Assembly: GCA_011390345.1 (NCBI GenBank)
Contig: JAABSP010000019.1
Span: 1 to 59,474, forward strand
Reading direction: 5' to 3'
DNA: 59,474 nucleotides
DNA from: Desulfobacteraceae bacterium
GTDB taxonomy: Bacteria; Desulfobacterota; Desulfobacteria; Desulfobacterales; JAABSP01
In this document: positions 33,142 to 42,600 of the stretch, one piece after another
How the letters are laid out: every line of letters starts with the position of its first letter
How positions within the stretch are numbered: the stretch's first letter is position 1
Made by a program: the position numbers and the translations under genes
Notes under the pieces: generated by a model
The model's input: only the letters and a program-made list of their open reading frames with translations
Database searches by the model: none
Told to the model about the DNA's origin: nothing

Positions 33142-34431
33142 ATGAACAGGGAAAAGTCCAAAGCGCTCTTCGAACAGGCCCGAAAGATCATTCCCGGCGG
33201 CGTCAACAGCCCGGTGCGGGCCTGCGCCTCCGTGGGAACCGAGCCGGTTTTCATCGAAAAAGGGAACGGCGCGGTCATCTTTGATGCGGACGGCAACAGT
33301 TATATCGACTATGTCGGCTCCTGGGGCCCCATGATTCTGGGACATGCCCATCCGTCCGTGGTGCAGAGCATCGTGCAAGCGGCCCAAGAGGGCACGAGCT
33401 TCGGCGCGCCCACGGAGATGGAGACCCGGTTGGCGCAGATGGTGGTCGATGCAGTGCCCTCGGTCGAGATGGTGCGGATGGTCAACTCCGGAACCGAGGC
33501 GACCATGAGCGCGATCCGGCTGGCCCGGGGATATACCGGAAGGGATATCATCATCAAATTCGACGGCTGCTACCACGGACATGCGGATACCCTGCTGGTG
33601 CAGGCCGGCTCCGGGGTTGCCACCCTGAACATCCCGGGAAGCCCCGGTGTTCCGAAATCCTTTGTGGAGTATACCCTCTCCCTGCCCTTCAACGACATCG
33701 AGATTCTGTCGAAGGTGATGGCCGAAAAAGGGGACAAAGTGGCCGCGATCATTGTGGAGCCCTTGGCCGGGAACATGGGAATGGTGCCACCGGTTCCGGG
33801 CTTTCTCCAGGCCCTGCGGGATCTTACCCGGAAGCACGGGGCCTTTCTCATCTTTGACGAGGTGATGACCGGCTTCCGGGTGGCCTATGGCGGTGCGCAG
33901 GAGAAATTCGGCATCACCCCGGATCTCACCTGTCTGGGAAAGGTGATCGGCGGAGGACTGCCGGTGGGGGCCTACGGCGGAAGACGGGAGATCATGGAGA
34001 AGATCGCGCCCCAGGGGCCGGTCTACCAGGCCGGAACCCTCTCGGGAAACCCATTGGCAATGGCGGCCGGCATCGCCACGCTGACAAAGCTCAAAGAGCC
34101 GGGGGTCTACGAGGCGCTGGAGGAGCGGGCCGGACAGCTCATCAACGGGCTGCTGAACGCGGCAGAGGATGCAGGGATTCCCGCGACCGGGGGCCATATG
34201 GGGGCCATGCTGGGGCTCTTCTTTACAGACAAGGCGGTAAGAAGCTTTGAAGATGCCAAAAAGAGCGACACTGACCGCTTTTCGGCCTATTACCGGAAGA
34301 TGATGGGCCGGGGGATTTATCTCGCGCCCTCCCCGTTCGAGGCATTCTTCCTTTCCACAGCGCACAAGGAAGAGCATATCGAAGCAACTTTAGCGGCCGC
34401 AGGGGATATTTTCCGTGAACTCGCACCATAA
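33142..34431 (+). CDS. hemL: Glutamate-1-semialdehyde 2,1-aminomutase
   Basis: 429 residues of the class III aminotransferase fold. Signatures: N-S-P-V-R-A near residue 20, the PLP-phosphate region [17 protein letters not shown], and the PLP Lys in L-G-K-V-I-G-G-G. It makes 5-aminolevulinate in the C5 haem pathway, so this organism makes tetrapyrroles from glutamyl-tRNA. The start follows GAGGAAAAAAG. Its last 17 bases overlap mpl, implying coupled translation. Some 190 AT-rich bases lie upstream. Confidence 0.95.
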   Translation: MNREKSKALFEQARKIIPGGVNSPVRACASVGTEPVFIEKGNGAVIFDADGNSYIDYVGSWGPMILGHAHPSVVQSIVQAAQEGTSFGAPTEMETRLAQMVVDAVPSVEMVRMVNSGTEATMSAIRLARGYTGRDIIIKFDGCYHGHADTLLVQAGSGVATLNIPGSPGVPKSFVEYTLSLPFNDIEILSKVMAEKGDKVAAIIVEPLAGNMGMVPPVPGFLQALRDLTRKHGAFLIFDEVMTGFRVAYGGAQEKFGITPDLTCLGKVIGGGLPVGAYGGRREIMEKIAPQGPVYQAGTLSGNPLAMAAGIATLTKLKEPGVYEALEERAGQLINGLLNAAEDAGIPATGGHMGAMLGLFFTDKAVRSFEDAKKSDTDRFSAYYRKMMGRGIYLAPSPFEAFFLSTAHKEEHIEATLAAAGDIFRELAP

Positions 34432-35863
34432 CCGCATCCCGGAAAGGGTCCAAACCATTCATCTCATCGCGGCCTGCGGCACCGGTATGGGCGCGCTGGC
34501 CTGCATGCTGAAGGATCTGGGATATAAAGTCACCGGATCCGATGCAAATGTCTATCCGCCGATGAGCACCTTTCTCATGGAACGGGGAATACCGGTGATG
34601 GCCGGTTTTGATGAGGCCAACATCGCATACCGCCCCGATCTGGTGGTGGTGGGCAATGCCGTGATCCGGGAGAATCCCGAAGCCCGTGCAGCAGACGAGA
34701 TGGGGCTCTCCTACTGCTCCATGCCCCAGGCCGTCAACCACTTTCTGGCCGGGGAGAAGAAGCGGCTGGTGGTGGCCGGAACCCACGGCAAGACCACCAC
34801 CGGATCGCTGCTGGCCTGGCTGCTTCAGTCTGCCGGCCGCGATCCCTCATTTGTCATCGGCGGGATATTGAAAAACTATCTGAGCAACTATCAACTCTCT
34901 GCCGGCCCGGAGATCGTCATCGAAGGAGACGAGTATGACACGGCCTTTTTCGACAAGGGGCCCAAGTTTCTCCATTACCCGCCCCACATGGCGATTCTCA
35001 CGAGCGTGGAGTTCGATCATGCCGACATCTATCGGGATCTTGCGCATGTCAAAAGCGCTTTCTTGAAATTTTTAGAGGGGATCGAGAAGGATAACCTGCT
35101 GATGGCCTTTGCCGATGATCCCGTGGTCCGGGAGCTGATCCGAAATTTTAACCGGGATATCTCCTGCAGGGTCATGACCTACGGCCGGAAAGCCGATGCG
35201 GACTGGCGCCTGGGTCCGGTCCGGATCGAGCCGCCCCTTGCACTCTTTGAAGTTTTCAAGGAAAATAGATTGTTCGGAGAATTTCGGTCCCGCCTGATGG
35301 GAGAGTACAACCTCTGCAATGCACTGGCCGCGATCGGTATCGCAGATGGGCTCGGGATCGAAAAGGCGGCCATTTCAGAGGGGCTGATGACCTTTGAAGG
35401 GGTGCGCCGGCGTCAGGAGGTGCGGGGGGTGATCCAAGGGATTACGGTGATGGATGATTTCGCGCACCATCCGACAGCGGTCCGGGAGACGGTTCGGGCC
35501 CTCCGGCCCTTCTACCCGTCGGGCCGGCTGATCGCACTCTTCGAGCCGAGAACCCATGCCAGCATGCGCAAGTTCTTTCAGGATGCCTATCCTCCGGCCT
35601 TTGACCATGCCGATCTTGTCTGCATCCGGGAACCGACCCTGTTTCAAAAGGTGCCGGAGGCGGAACGGATGTCTGTCCAACAATTGGTTGAAGATATCCA
35701 AAGCCGGGGAAAGGCCGCGCATCTCTTCACCGATACCGAATCCCTCATCGAATTCACCGCAGAAACCGCAGCTCCGGGGGATCTGGTGCTGATCATGTCC
35801 AACGGAGGATTCGACAATATTCATGAGAGGCTTTTACAAACCCTTATCAGGAGAAAAAAATGA
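34415..35863 (+). CDS. mpl: UDP-N-acetylmuramate:L-Ala-gamma-D-Glu-meso-DAP ligase Mpl
   Basis: 482 residues of the Mur ligase family. N-terminal [15 protein letters not shown] near residue 16, then the ATP motif G-T-H-G-K-T-T-T, and [10 protein letters not shown]. The opening sequence and lack of a signal fit Mpl rather than MurC. It attaches recovered tripeptide to UDP-MurNAc for peptidoglycan recycling in the cytoplasm. The start is GTG inside the end of hemL. The last four bases overlap the start of the DUF4124 gene, so hemL, mpl and that gene are one unit. Confidence 0.93.
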   Translation: MNSHHNRIPERVQTIHLIAACGTGMGALACMLKDLGYKVTGSDANVYPPMSTFLMERGIPVMAGFDEANIAYRPDLVVVGNAVIRENPEARAADEMGLSYCSMPQAVNHFLAGEKKRLVVAGTHGKTTTGSLLAWLLQSAGRDPSFVIGGILKNYLSNYQLSAGPEIVIEGDEYDTAFFDKGPKFLHYPPHMAILTSVEFDHADIYRDLAHVKSAFLKFLEGIEKDNLLMAFADDPVVRELIRNFNRDISCRVMTYGRKADADWRLGPVRIEPPLALFEVFKENRLFGEFRSRLMGEYNLCNALAAIGIADGLGIEKAAISEGLMTFEGVRRRQEVRGVIQGITVMDDFAHHPTAVRETVRALRPFYPSGRLIALFEPRTHASMRKFFQDAYPPAFDHADLVCIREPTLFQKVPEAERMSVQQLVEDIQSRGKAAHLFTDTESLIEFTAETAAPGDLVLIMSNGGFDNIHERLLQTLIRRKK

Positions 35864-36429
35864 AGGCCGGATCGATCATTTTCAAAATGTTTTTTGCAGT
35901 TGGGGTATTTCTTTTTCTCTCACCCCCCTCCCATGCCGAGTTCTACAAATACCGGGATGCCAATGGCATCATTCGTTATACCGACAATCTTGGGGAGGTT
36001 CCCCCGGATCAGCGGCCCGAGGTGGAAAGCTATGTCGAGCCCGAGGATTTTGCAAAGCCGACGCCCCAAAAAGCGCAAAATCCAAAGCCGCAGAAAAATG
36101 CAAAAGCTGCAGCCGGAACGGAGATTGTCCTTTATCCGGAAGAATCATCAAAGATGTCGCCTGAAGCGGTTGCGGAGATGCTGATAACGGAAAAAGCGGC
36201 GCTGGAGGCAGAGTATCAGGAGATTCAAAACGTAAAAGAGAATTTGGCGGCCAGTCGGAAGGGGTTGAGTACGCCAGCCTCCTTTCGGGAGTTCAATAAA
36301 GAACATTCCCGGCTTATGGCCAGGAGCACTGCCTATGAGAAACGGCGGAAGATGTTTGAAGTCAATGTAAAGCTGCACAATGCCGATGTATCGACGGAGT
36401 CGGTCAAGCCGGTCGATCTCCGGCAATAA
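35860..36429 (+). CDS. Secreted DUF4124 protein
   Basis: 189 residues. A signal peptide (about 1-26, ending S-H-A) is followed by the DUF4124 module E-F-Y-K-Y-R-D-A-N-G-I-I-R-Y-T-D-N, then a Pro/Lys/Gln-rich linker and a helical, probably coiled-coil C-terminus. The module is the same as in the protease at 21953-23053. It should be periplasmic; function unknown. It overlaps mpl by four bases (ATGA), so its expression is tied to peptidoglycan recycling, which may hint at a cell-wall role. Confidence 0.8.
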   Translation: MKAGSIIFKMFFAVGVFLFLSPPSHAEFYKYRDANGIIRYTDNLGEVPPDQRPEVESYVEPEDFAKPTPQKAQNPKPQKNAKAAAGTEIVLYPEESSKMSPEAVAEMLITEKAALEAEYQEIQNVKENLAASRKGLSTPASFREFNKEHSRLMARSTAYEKRRKMFEVNVKLHNADVSTESVKPVDLRQ

Positions 36430-36493
36430 AAGGGGCGGCAGCTTTTGATTTAGCCGTATTCCAACGTAAGCAGCACATATTCCCAAGCCTTTT

Positions 36494-36889
36494 TTAAAAT
36501 TCCGGCTCGGTTACGGGAGCCACGAATTTGAAGCCGAGCCGGCACCCTCCCTCCTCCAGCCGTTCGGCCCAGATCAGATGGGCTCTGTAGTGGTGATCAT
36601 TTCCTTGGGCAGTAAAGCGCATTTCAAAGGGAAGATCCCCATCCACCTCAAATCCGACCCCGCCGGCCGAAAGATCGATTCCCTTTGCCTCGAGAATATC
36701 GAAATCGGCAATGAATTCGATCTCGGCGTTAAAGGGGGTTCGGGGGCTGCGGGGCTGCGGCTCCCGGTCATCCGGGGCTGCAATCTCCGACTCCAGCAGC
36801 CAGATCCGGTTCCGCAGCCGCTCGATCTCGGTCTGCATCTTTTCGATTTCCCGGATGCGCTCGGCGTCGGTACGCTCATGATCCGCCAT
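36494..36889 (-). CDS. PilZ-domain protein with N-terminal coiled coil
   Basis: 131 residues. A short coiled coil (I-E-K-M-Q-T-E-I-E-R-L-R) precedes a PilZ-like barrel with R-S-P-R ahead and the signature D-L-S-A-G-G-V-G-F-E. PilZ domains bind cyclic di-GMP; the Arg pair and D-x-S-x-x-G motif seen here fit binding, although the arginine motif is not perfect. A PAS-GGDEF-EAL protein able to make or break that messenger is encoded at 46048-48468. It is the last gene of the run beginning with the Uma2 and guaA genes. Confidence 0.75.
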   Translation of the reverse strand: MADHERTDAERIREIEKMQTEIERLRNRIWLLESEIAAPDDREPQPRSPRTPFNAEIEFIADFDILEAKGIDLSAGGVGFEVDGDLPFEMRFTAQGNDHHYRAHLIWAERLEEGGCRLGFKFVAPVTEPEF

Positions 36890-36939
36890 AAATTCCTTCT
36901 TTCTATTCTATTTGCAATTGTTTTCAGGCGATATTACGG

Positions 36940-37608
36940 CTAAGGCTTCTGCCCATTACCCGCAGGTTGACCTTTTCCCTTCTTTATCATCATCTCCGGA
37001 ATCCCGAACTCGTTCTTCTGGCAGAGATCCAGAGAGCTTTTCAAAAACATTCTGTACCCTTCTGCGCCATTTAGATACTCGTCATAGCCGGTGAAGAGAT
37101 CCTCTCTGATCCTTTTGAAATACTGCTCCCGCATCTCTGCCATATACTCCCGAAACGCCTTTTCATACTCTGATCCGGGCCCTTTGGCTGTATGGCTTCG
37201 CTCGATCTCCTGTCGCCGTTTCTCAAAATCCTCCCGGACCTTCTCCAGATCCCGCCAGAGCTGGATCAGATCCCGCCGGACCTCCTCTGTGGAGCGCCTG
37301 GCGATTTCGGCCTCCTTGAGCCGGGATTCCCAGATCATCCGCCAGTTCTGATAGATCTGGCTCTTCCGGAGATTCAACGTCTTGAGGCGGCTCTGATAGA
37401 CGCAGTCGTTGAGGTTGTCAGCCACCGCATTCAACTCTTCGGTCAGGGTATCGAGCCGCTTTTCATATTCCCGGCGCTGCGCCTCAAGATCCCGGCGCTT
37501 TGCCTCTAGCCCCTTGTAATCCTCCTGCAGCGATGCAGCATCGGCCGTGTTCAGCACAAATCCAATTGCCAGAAGCAGAACCCATCCTACCCAGTAGAAC
37601 CTTCCCAT
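36940..37608 (-). CDS. Secreted coiled-coil protein of unknown function
   Basis: 222 residues with a signal peptide (G-W-V-L-L-L-A-I-G-F-V-L, ending A-D-A-A) and then a long coiled coil rich in Arg and Glu (L-E-A-K-R-R-D-L-E-A-Q-R-R). Two cysteines, in D-N-L-N-D-C-V-Y and D-L-C-Q-K, could form a disulfide in the periplasm. No family was recognised. It lies 26 bases after a second coiled-coil protein and 50 before the PilZ gene on the same strand. Confidence 0.7.
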   Translation of the reverse strand: MGRFYWVGWVLLLAIGFVLNTADAASLQEDYKGLEAKRRDLEAQRREYEKRLDTLTEELNAVADNLNDCVYQSRLKTLNLRKSQIYQNWRMIWESRLKEAEIARRSTEEVRRDLIQLWRDLEKVREDFEKRRQEIERSHTAKGPGSEYEKAFREYMAEMREQYFKRIREDLFTGYDEYLNGAEGYRMFLKSSLDLCQKNEFGIPEMMIKKGKGQPAGNGQKP

Positions 37609-37634
37609 CTCCCCTCCTTGCCTTTCCCATCTTT

Positions 37635-38633
37635 TCAGTTTTGAATATCCTGCTCGTAAAAAGTTCCCGGTTTGGGCGGCGACTCAACCGCCCTGGGCGG
37701 GGAGGCTTTAGCTGCCCGCTCCGCAGCCCGGGCGACTCTTTCCACCTGATCCATTCGGCTCTGCAGCCCTGCAATCACCTCCTCCTTCTCCTTGATCTGG
37801 GAGGAGACCCGCCAGATCTGACGCTGAAGGGCCTCCTCCTGGTTTTTGAGGGCCCGGGAGAGATCCGCGCTGCTGACGCTGCCGGCCGCAAGGCTCGAGG
37901 TGAGTTCCGAAAGAACCTTCATGTCCTCCTGAGTCGTCTCCAGCACGGAACGGAGCTGTCCGATCTCTTCGGAAATCTGTGCAGCAGTTTCGATGGTTTC
38001 GGACAATTCCGAGATCCGGGACCGAAAATCCTCCAGCGCGGTCTCAACCTCCTCCTGCAGCACGGTCTTCATCTCCTCCCGGAGCCGGTTCCCGGCCTCC
38101 CGCACCCTGTCGATCTCAGACTTGAGCGGCTCCAGGGTCTCGTGCATCCCCTCGATGATGTTCTCTGCCAGCAGCAGATCCTCGGCCTCGGCCTTGGTAT
38201 TTTGCAGCCGGGCCTGCATGTCCTCGATATCATCCATCCGGATTATCACCGTGTCGAGCTTCTCATCCAGAGCCGAGGTGGAACTCTCCAGGGCCAGAAA
38301 GATCTCATCCATGGGAAAGACCTTTCTGGTCAGCGACTTTTCCAGATCCTCGTACCGGCTGAAAATGGCGGCCATCCGTTCTTCCACCTTTTCCGAGAGG
38401 GCCTCGTTCTGTCTCTCGCTCTCCATCTCCAGCAGGGCCACCCGTTTCTTGATGTCCATATAGGCAAACACGAAAAGCCCCCCCAGCAGCAGAAGGATCA
38501 GGGTGAAAAGAAAGATGGTCTTTCCCCCGGAACTCTTCTTTTCTTTGCGATTGGGACGGGCTCTTTGAAAGCTTAAGTCCTTGACCCCGTCTTCATTATC
38601 GAAGCTGAACTGTGAGGAGCGATCTTTCGGCAT
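37635..38633 (-). CDS. Membrane-anchored coiled-coil protein of unknown function
   Basis: 332 residues. A basic cytoplasmic N-terminus is followed by one membrane helix near 35-57 (T-I-F-L-F-T-L-I-L-L-L-L-G-G-L-F) and then nearly 250 residues of heptad-like coiled coil with no globular domain. The C-terminus is proline-rich (S-P-P-R-A-V-E-S-P-P-K-P). It would be a periplasmic rod or scaffold. No family was recognised. It starts 6 bases after guaA and precedes another coiled-coil gene, so they are probably translated from one message. Confidence 0.72.
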   Translation of the reverse strand: MPKDRSSQFSFDNEDGVKDLSFQRARPNRKEKKSSGGKTIFLFTLILLLLGGLFVFAYMDIKKRVALLEMESERQNEALSEKVEERMAAIFSRYEDLEKSLTRKVFPMDEIFLALESSTSALDEKLDTVIIRMDDIEDMQARLQNTKAEAEDLLLAENIIEGMHETLEPLKSEIDRVREAGNRLREEMKTVLQEEVETALEDFRSRISELSETIETAAQISEEIGQLRSVLETTQEDMKVLSELTSSLAAGSVSSADLSRALKNQEEALQRQIWRVSSQIKEKEEVIAGLQSRMDQVERVARAAERAAKASPPRAVESPPKPGTFYEQDIQN

Positions 38634-38639
38634 GGCGTT

Positions 38640-40169
38640 CTATTCCCACTCGATGGTGCTGGGCGGCTTTGAGCTGATGTCGTAGACAACCCGGTTGACC
38701 CCCCGCACCTCATTGATGATCCGGTTCGATATCTTTCCCAGCAGTTTGTGGGGCAGTTTTGCCCAGTCCGCGGTCATCGCGTCCTTGCTGGTGACGGCAC
38801 GGATCGCTACCACGTTGTCGTAGGTCCGGTGATCCCCCATCACGCCGACGCTCTTCAGGGGCAGCAGCACCGCGAAGGACTGCCAGAGCTTTCTGTAGTA
38901 TCCCGCGGCCCGGATCTCCTCCAGCAGCACCGCATCCACCTCCCTAAGCACATCGAGGCGCTTTTTCGTCACCTCCCCCATGATCCGGATAGCAAGGCCC
39001 GGGCCCGGAAAGGGCTGGCGCCAGATCATCTCCTCGGGCAGGCCGATGGTCTTTCCCAGGCGCCGCACCTCGTCTTTGAAGAGATGGCGCAGCGGCTCCA
39101 CCAGCTTCAGCTTCATCCGTTTGGGCAGCCCCCCGACGTTGTGGTGGGACTTGATCACCGAAGTGGGGCCCCCGAACGCGGAGACCGACTCGATCACGTC
39201 CGGATAGAGGGTCCCCTGGCCCAAAAACTCTGCACCCTCGATCCCTTTGGCCTCGGCCTCGAAGACCTCGATAAAGGTCTTTCCGATGATTTTGCGCTTC
39301 TTCTCCGGATCGATGACGCTTTTCAGTCCCGAAAGAAAGGTCTTTGCGGCATTGACAAACCGGATGTCGATGTCGAATTCCCTGCTGAGGCGCTCTTTGA
39401 CCTGCTTCCCCTCATCCTTCCGGAGCAGGCCGTTGTCCACGAAGATGCAGGTGAGGTTCTTGCCGATGGCCTGGTGGATCAGAAGAGCCGCGACCGAGGA
39501 ATCGACGCCGCCGCTCAGGCCCAGAATCACCCGTTTTTCCCCCACGGTCTCTTGAATGCGGGCGATCTCCTCTTTTGCAAAGGACTTCATGGTCCAGCTC
39601 TTTTTGCATCCGCAGATGTCAAAGAGGAAGTTGGCGATGATTTTCTTGCCCTGGGGGGTATGCTCCACCTCGGGGTGGAACTGGAGGCCGAAAAGGCGCC
39701 GGTCATTGTCCGCGATCGCGGCATAGGGGGTGTTCGGCGTCGATGCCAGCACCTCGAATCCTTCGGGGAGTTCCTTCAGGGAATCGCCGTGGCTCATCCA
39801 GCAGGTGCCGCTCTTTTTGATATCCTTGAAGAGCCTGGAATCCTTCTCCACGATCAGCTCGGCAAAGCCGTACTCCCGCTTGCCCGCGCCCTTGACCGAT
39901 CCGCCGAGCGCGTCGATCATATACTGCATCCCGTAGCAGATGCCGAGTACCGGGATTCCCAGATCGAGGATGGCCGGGTCCGTCTTGGGCGCGTTCTTCT
40001 CATAGATGCTGGCCGGCCCCCCGGAAAGGATGATCCCTTCAGGATTTTTGGCCTTTACCCGCCCGATGTCGATGTCCGGCGGCTCGATCTCGCAGTAGAC
40101 CCGCTCTTCCCGGACCCGCCGCGCGATCAGTTGGTTGTATTGGGAGCCGAAGTCGATGATCAGTATCAA
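38640..40169 (-). CDS. guaA: GMP synthase (glutamine-hydrolysing)
   Basis: 509 residues. The class I amidotransferase domain has Cys in G-I-C-Y-G-M-Q and His/Glu in F-H-P-E-V-E; the ATP pyrophosphatase domain has S-G-G-V-D-S-S; the C-terminal dimer domain ends with the universal T-I-E-W-E. It converts XMP to GMP. The start codon is TTG (I-L-I-I-D-F-G-S-Q follows), with GAGG upstream. It follows the Uma2 gene by 20 bases and leads into two coiled-coil genes, an unusual partnership. Confidence 0.97.
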   Translation of the reverse strand: MILIIDFGSQYNQLIARRVREERVYCEIEPPDIDIGRVKAKNPEGIILSGGPASIYEKNAPKTDPAILDLGIPVLGICYGMQYMIDALGGSVKGAGKREYGFAELIVEKDSRLFKDIKKSGTCWMSHGDSLKELPEGFEVLASTPNTPYAAIADNDRRLFGLQFHPEVEHTPQGKKIIANFLFDICGCKKSWTMKSFAKEEIARIQETVGEKRVILGLSGGVDSSVAALLIHQAIGKNLTCIFVDNGLLRKDEGKQVKERLSREFDIDIRFVNAAKTFLSGLKSVIDPEKKRKIIGKTFIEVFEAEAKGIEGAEFLGQGTLYPDVIESVSAFGGPTSVIKSHHNVGGLPKRMKLKLVEPLRHLFKDEVRRLGKTIGLPEEMIWRQPFPGPGLAIRIMGEVTKKRLDVLREVDAVLLEEIRAAGYYRKLWQSFAVLLPLKSVGVMGDHRTYDNVVAIRAVTSKDAMTADWAKLPHKLLGKISNRIINEVRGVNRVVYDISSKPPSTIEWE

Positions 40170-40189
40170 AACCGTTGCCTCATATTGGA

Positions 40190-40666
40190 TTATATGTTGA
40201 TGGTATGGGGGAAATCGGGAATCATGGGGGAGATTTCAGCAGCGCCTTCGGGGGTGTAAAAGGCCACCCTCCCCTTTTCATCACAGGTCCAGAATTCCTG
40301 GGCCCCGGCTTCAAAGTAGAGGCGCCGCTTTTGTGCCATCTCAGAATCGGTATTGGATTCGGAGATGACCTCGATGCATATCTCCGGGGCCACGGAGCAT
40401 TCGATCTCATCCCGCACAATCTTCAGCCGCTTTGCAGAGAGCCACGCGACATCCGCGACCTTTGTGCCCTCCCGGGTGCGGACCGCGCATTCCGGCAGGG
40501 CCTTCCCGCGAGTCAGCCGCCGTTCGAGCTGCCGCTGAATCTCCCCCTGCAGCAGCGAATGGATCACCTTTACCGGGCTCATGACGATCTGCCCCAACCG
40601 GTTGAGTTCAATTTTATACGGCAGATCCTTCAGATTCGGATCTTTGCATACCTCCTGCCAGTTCAT
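40190..40666 (-). CDS. Uma2-family PD-(D/E)XK nuclease-like protein
   Basis: 158 residues with the Uma2/DUF820 pattern: [33 protein letters not shown]. These carry the Asp, Glu and downstream Lys of the PD-(D/E)XK nuclease core. The family is abundant in cyanobacteria and some anaerobes, with no settled function. The start has GAGGTAAAGCGAC upstream, and a good sigma-70 promoter lies 46-74 bases ahead. It is the first gene before guaA. Confidence 0.85.
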   Translation of the reverse strand: MNWQEVCKDPNLKDLPYKIELNRLGQIVMSPVKVIHSLLQGEIQRQLERRLTRGKALPECAVRTREGTKVADVAWLSAKRLKIVRDEIECSVAPEICIEVISESNTDSEMAQKRRLYFEAGAQEFWTCDEKGRVAFYTPEGAAEISPMIPDFPHTINI

Positions 40667-40711
40667 GTCGCTTTACCTCAATTCTCTTCAAGAGATTGCG
40701 GAAATAAGTCG

Positions 40712-40740
40712 AATATGGTAGAGACGGGGAAAAATGTCAA
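40712..40740 (-). promoter_or_regulatory. Sigma-70 promoter of the Uma2-guaA unit
   Basis: TTGACA (40735-40740, minus strand) and CATATT (40712-40717) are 17 bases apart, with a start expected near 40705, some 39 bases before the Uma2 start codon. It probably also serves guaA and the coiled-coil genes. Confidence 0.62.
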
Positions 40741-41004
40741 CTCCATTTTCCGTTTTAAAGCATCAAAACCCTCTTCAAAGCCATCGATTACTTCCGGCCC
40801 CACATCCTCAATTTCTGCGAGGCCGTTACCCTGCAAAATGATGTTTTACAAACCGTCGAACCTCTGATAAAGTTACAGCAGGCCGTAAATGAATGATTGC
40901 AAGATGTCAAACCGGTGATCCGCCTGCAGAGAGTCAGGCCGTATCGCCGATCTTTATTTTAATTTTAGAAATGTTTTTTCAACATCAAGGAGGAAGTACC
41001 GGCA
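40741..41004. other. Intergenic stretch before efp
   Basis: About 260 bases between divergent genes. No open frame with a ribosome site, tRNA or riboswitch was recognised. The last 60 bases are AT-rich and presumably hold the efp promoter, but no convincing -35/-10 pair was identified. Confidence 0.5.
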
Positions 41005-41568
41005 ATGTATGATACCAGCAACCTGAGAAAGGGCCTGAAGATCGAACTCGACGGAGACCCCTACATCATCACCCAGTTCGATTTCGTCAAACCCGGCAAG
41101 GGACAGGCCCTCTACAAATGCAAGCTGAAGAACATGGTGACGGGCGCGCAGTTCGACCGCACCTGGCGATCCGGGGAGAAGTTCAACGAGGCCAATCTCG
41201 AAGAGCGGGAGATGGAGTACCTCTACCAGGAGGGAAACACCTACTGTTTTATGGATACCTCAAATTACGAGCAGATCTTTCTCACCGAAGAGCAGGTCGG
41301 AGACGTAAAGAGCCTGATGAAGGAGAATACCGTCTGCCAGGTACTCTTCTTCGACGCCCGGGCCATCGGATTGACCCTGCCCAACTTCGTGGATCTGACC
41401 ATTACCGAATCCGAGCCCTGGGCCAAAGGAGACACGGCCGCCGGCAGCACCAAGCCCGCAACTCTGGAGACGGGCCATGTGCTTCAGGTTCCGCCATTTG
41501 TCAACGAGGGGGAGAAGATCCGGATCGACACCCGCACCGGCGAATATGTGGAGCGGGTCAAGGAATAA
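41005..41568 (+). CDS. efp: Elongation factor P
   Basis: 187 residues in the three-domain EF-P arrangement. The domain I loop reads K-P-G-K32-G-Q, with Lys at the modified position, as in the EpmA-type or unmodified EF-Ps. The C-terminal motif I-D-T-R-T-G-E-Y-V-E-R is diagnostic. It relieves ribosome stalling at polyproline. The start follows AAGGAGGAAGTACCGGCA, a strong site. No epmA/epmB gene is present nearby. It precedes the DUF362 gene by 45 bases. Confidence 0.96.
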   Translation: MYDTSNLRKGLKIELDGDPYIITQFDFVKPGKGQALYKCKLKNMVTGAQFDRTWRSGEKFNEANLEEREMEYLYQEGNTYCFMDTSNYEQIFLTEEQVGDVKSLMKENTVCQVLFFDARAIGLTLPNFVDLTITESEPWAKGDTAAGSTKPATLETGHVLQVPPFVNEGEKIRIDTRTGEYVERVKE

Positions 41569-41613
41569 AAATCAGGAACAGACATTGATTCAATCCTTTG
41601 ATATAAATCAGAT

Positions 41614-42600
41614 ATGGAAAAATCAAATTTCAATCGACGCGCCTTTATACTCCGGCTTTTGAAGGCCGGCGGGGTAATCGCCGGGGCCGGGGCAGCAGGT
41701 TTTCTATTCTATGATCCCAATGGCCTGCCCCGGCCGGGACAGGAGATGGCCGGGGTCTATCTTCCCGATTTTTCCCTTCCGGAACAAAAAGGGAAAATGG
41801 CGGTTGCGCACGGCTCAGACCGGGAGAAGACTCTTCGGGCCGCGCTAGATGCTATTGGCGGGATGAAGGCATTCGTTCAAAAAGGGGATCGGGTGGTCTT
41901 GAAGGTCAATGCCGCGTTCGCGTCTCCGGCCGCCATCTCCGCGACAACCCATCCGGATCTGGTCGAAGCTGCGGTCCGCGTCTGCTTCGAAGCTGGGGCC
42001 GCATCGGTGATCGTCACCGACAACCCCATCAATGATCCGGCAAGCTGCTTCTCCTTAACCGGCATCGGGCCTGCGGCAAGGTCATCCGGGGCAGAAGTGA
42101 TGCTGCCCCGAGAGGATCTGTTCCGGCCCGTCACTGTTCCGGGCGCGAAGCTGATCAGAAACTGGCCTCTGCTCTATGGACCATTCGCTTCGGCCAACAA
42201 GCTGATCGGGCTGGCCCCGATCAAGGACCATCACCGATCCGGGGCATCCATGACCATGAAGAACTGGTACGGCCTTCTGGGAGGGCGGCGGAACATCTTC
42301 CACCAGGATATCCACACCACCATCACGGAACTGGCCCAGATGGCAACCCCCACGCTTGTGATTCTGGACGGAACCGTGACCATGATGCAGAACGGCCCCA
42401 CCGGCGGCTCCTTTTCCGATCTGAAGCCGACGCAGACCATGATCGTCTCCACGGACCCGGTCGCGGCCGATGCCTTTGGCGCGACGCTTCTGGAACGGAA
42501 GCTTTCGGAACTGCCCCACATCGGAAGAGCCGAAGCGGCCGGGGTCGGAACCGCGGATTACCATTCTCTGTCTCCTGAAATCCTTTCGAACATCTCATGA
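41614..42600 (+). CDS. Tat-exported DUF362 protein
   Basis: 328 residues. A twin-arginine signal, N-R-R-A-F-I-L-R, and a hydrophobic G-V-I-A-G-A-G-A-A-G-F open the protein. The rest is DUF362: V-V-L-K-V-N-A-A-F, then A-T-T-H-P-D-L-V, T-D-N-P-I, and K-D-H-H-R-S-G-A-S-M-T-M-K-N-W near residue 205. DUF362 proteins occur beside or fused to ferredoxins in anaerobes; their chemistry is not established. Here there is no ferredoxin motif of its own, but the next gene overlaps by four bases and codes for a multi-cluster Fe-S membrane protein, a likely partner. Confidence 0.85.
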   Translation: MEKSNFNRRAFILRLLKAGGVIAGAGAAGFLFYDPNGLPRPGQEMAGVYLPDFSLPEQKGKMAVAHGSDREKTLRAALDAIGGMKAFVQKGDRVVLKVNAAFASPAAISATTHPDLVEAAVRVCFEAGAASVIVTDNPINDPASCFSLTGIGPAARSSGAEVMLPREDLFRPVTVPGAKLIRNWPLLYGPFASANKLIGLAPIKDHHRSGASMTMKNWYGLLGGRRNIFHQDIHTTITELAQMATPTLVILDGTVTMMQNGPTGGSFSDLKPTQTMIVSTDPVAADAFGATLLERKLSELPHIGRAEAAGVGTADYHSLSPEILSNIS

